Under the pieces are notes generated by a model. That model was not told the DNA's origin. It did not search any database and was given only the letters and a program-made list of their open reading frames with translations. A stretch of DNA of 64,000 nt from Paraburkholderia phenazinium (GTDB lineage Bacteria > Pseudomonadota > Gammaproteobacteria > Burkholderiales > Burkholderiaceae), in NCBI RefSeq assembly GCF_900141745.1, contig NZ_FSRM01000001.1, positions 2,418,001-2,482,000 on the forward strand. The letters are read 5' to 3'. The stretch's first letter is position 1, and the number at the start of each line of letters is the position of its first letter. Of the stretch, positions 62,163 through 64,000 are shown piece after piece. Position numbers and translations under genes: made by a program.

Positions 62163-63269
62163 ATGATTTTTCCGTATCGACTCGAAGCCCGCACTGCGCC
62201 CTCACGCTCGATGCAGCTCGCTGTGCCGCTGATCGCCGCAGTGCTCACGCTTGCGCTCGGCTTCCTGATTTTCGGCCTGGTCGGCCGCGATCCGCTGGAG
62301 GCGATGCACGCGTTCTTTATCGAACCGCTGTCCGATGTGAACGGCTGGTCCGAACTGCTGCTCAAGGCGTCGCCCTTGTGCCTGATCGGACTGGGTCTCG
62401 CGATCGGCTATCGCGCCAACGTCTGGAACATTGGCGCCGAAGGGCAGATGCTGCTCGGCGGTATTGCCGCGAGCGGCGTGGCGATCTATTTCGATCAGGC
62501 GAGTGGCTGGTGGATTCTGCCGACCATGATGCTGGCGGGTATCGCCGGCGGCATGGTGTGGGCGGCGATTCCCGCGTTCCTGAAGAGCCGCTACAACACC
62601 AACGAGATTCTCACGAGCCTGATGCTCACCTACGTCGCGGCCCAGTTGCTGATCTATCTGGTGAGCGGTCCGTGGCGCGATCCGCAGGGCATGAATTTTC
62701 CGCTCTCCGAAATGTTCAGCGGCGACGCGCTGTATCCGACGTTCTCCGGCGACTGGCACTGGAAATTCCTGCGCGGCACGCGTCTGAATGCGTCGATCTT
62801 CGTCACGCTCGTGGCGATCCCGCTCGTATGGCTGTTCATGCGCAAGAGCTTTGCCGGCTTCCGTATGAACGTGGGCGGCCTCGCTCCGCTAGCCGCGCGC
62901 TACGCCGGCTTCTCCGACAAGAAAACCATCTGGACCTCGCTTCTGATCAGCGGCGGTCTCGCCGGGCTGGCGGGCATGGGCGAAATCTCCGGGCCGATTG
63001 GCCAGTTGCAGGCCACCTGGTCGCCGGGCTATGGCTTCACCGCGATCATCGTCGTGTTCGTGGGGCGCTTGCATCCTGTCGGGATCGTGCTGGCGAGCCT
63101 GCTGATGGCACTGCTGTATCTCGGCGGTGAGGCGGTGCAGACCTCGATGCAGTTGCCGCAGGCGCTTTCCGGCGTGTTCCAGGGGCTGCTGCTGTTCTGC
63201 CTGCTGGGTGCCGACCTGTTTGTGAATTACCGCGTGCGCCGTCGCAATACGACCGCTCACGCGAACTAA
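62163..63269 (+). CDS. ABC transporter permease (YufP/NupP-like)
   Basis: 368 residues, about 9-10 membrane helices, BPD_transp_2 family. Motifs include GLGLAIGYRANVWNIGAEGQMLLGG and FLKSRYNTNEILTSLMLTYVA, typical of the first permease of BMP-family nucleoside importers, and a C-terminal coupling region. It starts 119 bp after the ATPase gene and is followed after 29 bp by the second permease. Confidence 0.93.
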   Translation: MIFPYRLEARTAPSRSMQLAVPLIAAVLTLALGFLIFGLVGRDPLEAMHAFFIEPLSDVNGWSELLLKASPLCLIGLGLAIGYRANVWNIGAEGQMLLGGIAASGVAIYFDQASGWWILPTMMLAGIAGGMVWAAIPAFLKSRYNTNEILTSLMLTYVAAQLLIYLVSGPWRDPQGMNFPLSEMFSGDALYPTFSGDWHWKFLRGTRLNASIFVTLVAIPLVWLFMRKSFAGFRMNVGGLAPLAARYAGFSDKKTIWTSLLISGGLAGLAGMGEISGPIGQLQATWSPGYGFTAIIVVFVGRLHPVGIVLASLLMALLYLGGEAVQTSMQLPQALSGVFQGLLLFCLLGADLFVNYRVRRRNTTAHAN

Positions 63270-63298
63270 AGCCCACTGATTTTCCCCGACCCGGTCTT

Positions 63299-64000
63299 AT
63301 GGATATTCAACAAGCTAGCGCGCTCACCTCGAGCGCCGTCACCGCCGCGATTCCGCTGATGTTTGCGGGCGCCGGCGAACTCGTCACCGAGAAATCGGGG
63401 GTCCTGAATCTGGGCGTGGAAGGCATGATGCTGATGGGCGCCGTCAGCGGTTACGCAGTCACTGCCGTCACCGGTAGTCCGTGGCTCGGCGTGCTGGCGG
63501 CGATTGCGGCCGGGCTCGCCATGTCGCTGCTATTCGGCTTTCTCACGCTGACGATGCTGGCCAATCAGGTTGCCACCGGTCTTTCGCTGACGATCTTCGG
63601 CATCGGCTTGTCCGCTTATGTCGGCAAGCCGTACACGTCGGCGGCGGTGCGCGCGTCGATCGATACGTGGACGATTCCTCTGCTCTCGAAGATTCCTGTG
63701 CTTGGGCCCGCATTCTTCAGTCTGACGCCGCTCGATTACCTCGCCTTCATCATGTTCGCTGTTGTGGGCTGGTTTCTCTACCGCACGCGTGCCGGCCTCG
63801 TGCTGCGCTCGGTGGGTGAGTCGCCGCAGGTGGCGCATTCGGTGGGCTTTCCCGTGATCGGTGTGCGTTACGGCGCGGTTGCATTCGGCGGCGGCATGGC
63901 GGGTCTGGCCGGCGGCTACTACTCGATCGTCAATCTGCACCTCTGGCAGGAGCAGCTCACTTCCGGCCGCGGCTGGATCGCGCTTGCGCTGGTGGTGTTC
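63299..64000 (+). CDS. ABC transporter permease (YufQ/NupQ-like), cut by window end
   Basis: 234 codons from ATG 63299 remain open to the edge of the window. The start (about residues 1-70) with LMFAGAGELVTEKSGVLNLGVEGMMLMGA is the hallmark of the second permease of BMP-type importers, followed by NQVATGLSLTIFG and the GVRYGAVAFGGGMAGLAGGYYS helix. A full protein would be about 300 residues, so roughly 70 are missing. Confidence 0.93.
   Translation, partial: MDIQQASALTSSAVTAAIPLMFAGAGELVTEKSGVLNLGVEGMMLMGAVSGYAVTAVTGSPWLGVLAAIAAGLAMSLLFGFLTLTMLANQVATGLSLTIFGIGLSAYVGKPYTSAAVRASIDTWTIPLLSKIPVLGPAFFSLTPLDYLAFIMFAVVGWFLYRTRAGLVLRSVGESPQVAHSVGFPVIGVRYGAVAFGGGMAGLAGGYYSIVNLHLWQEQLTSGRGWIALALVVF

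Overview
The window is GC-rich chromosomal DNA of a beta-proteobacterium, most likely Paraburkholderia or Burkholderia. The judgement rests on recognised gene content and order: smpB next to ratA-ratB, guaB-membrane protein-guaA, a Burkholderia-type trimeric porin, many LysR and GntR regulators, PHA metabolism, and a full urate-to-glyoxylate pathway. I saw no rRNA, tRNA, CRISPR array, prophage or insertion sequence. Genus-level placement is inference.

Layout. 1-7.7 kb is housekeeping: the tail of an NfeD-like gene, a stomatin-like SPFH protein, smpB divergent from ratA-ratB, an EamA exporter, then guaB, a small membrane protein and guaA (GMP synthesis). 7.7-9.7 kb holds a LexA-type box ahead of a 2'-5' RNA ligase family gene, then a 5-dehydro-4-deoxyglucarate dehydratase behind two dyads. 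10-19.3 kb is an accessory catabolic block of unknown substrate: MFS transporter, LVIVD beta-propeller, GntR regulator, SDR, porin, FAH-family hydrolase, LysR regulator, GlcG/HbpS-like secreted protein and a Tat-exported ACMSD-like amidohydrolase.

19.6-33.8 kb is a fatty-acid/PHA block: acyl-CoA synthetase, MaoC hydratase, PHA synthase, phasin, PHA depolymerase-like hydrolase, a DUF445 protein, a large MalT-like LuxR regulator on the opposite strand, then etfB-etfA, an acyl-CoA dehydrogenase and an OmpW-like porin whose start region looks frameshifted. Fatty acids would be activated, dehydrogenated and hydrated to (R)-3-hydroxyacyl-CoA for storage and later mobilisation. A shared C-rich motif lies in front of both the synthetase and the MalT-like gene.

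33.9-46.3 kb is mixed: a Fur-box-preceded TonB receptor with a PepSY reductase-like protein, LysR plus a nitrilase homologue lacking its catalytic Cys, a HAD hydrolase, a lipoprotein, an unusual three-gene set (Cys/Gly-rich mini-lipoprotein, TPR-ATP-grasp protein, SerC-like aminotransferase), DUF1992, tadA and ldcA.

46.5-64 kb is purine/ureide catabolism: GntR regulator, NCS1 permease, hydantoin/allantoin racemase, puuE, uraD, alc and allA on the plus strand; puuD and uraH on the minus strand; an 8-oxoguanine/guanine-type deaminase; a LysR regulator; and a BMP-type nucleoside ABC transporter (ATPase, two permeases, the last cut by the window edge). A hipBA toxin-antitoxin module with its own repeated operators sits between the two halves. 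Together these cover 8-oxoguanine or urate to glyoxylate and urea, plus uptake.
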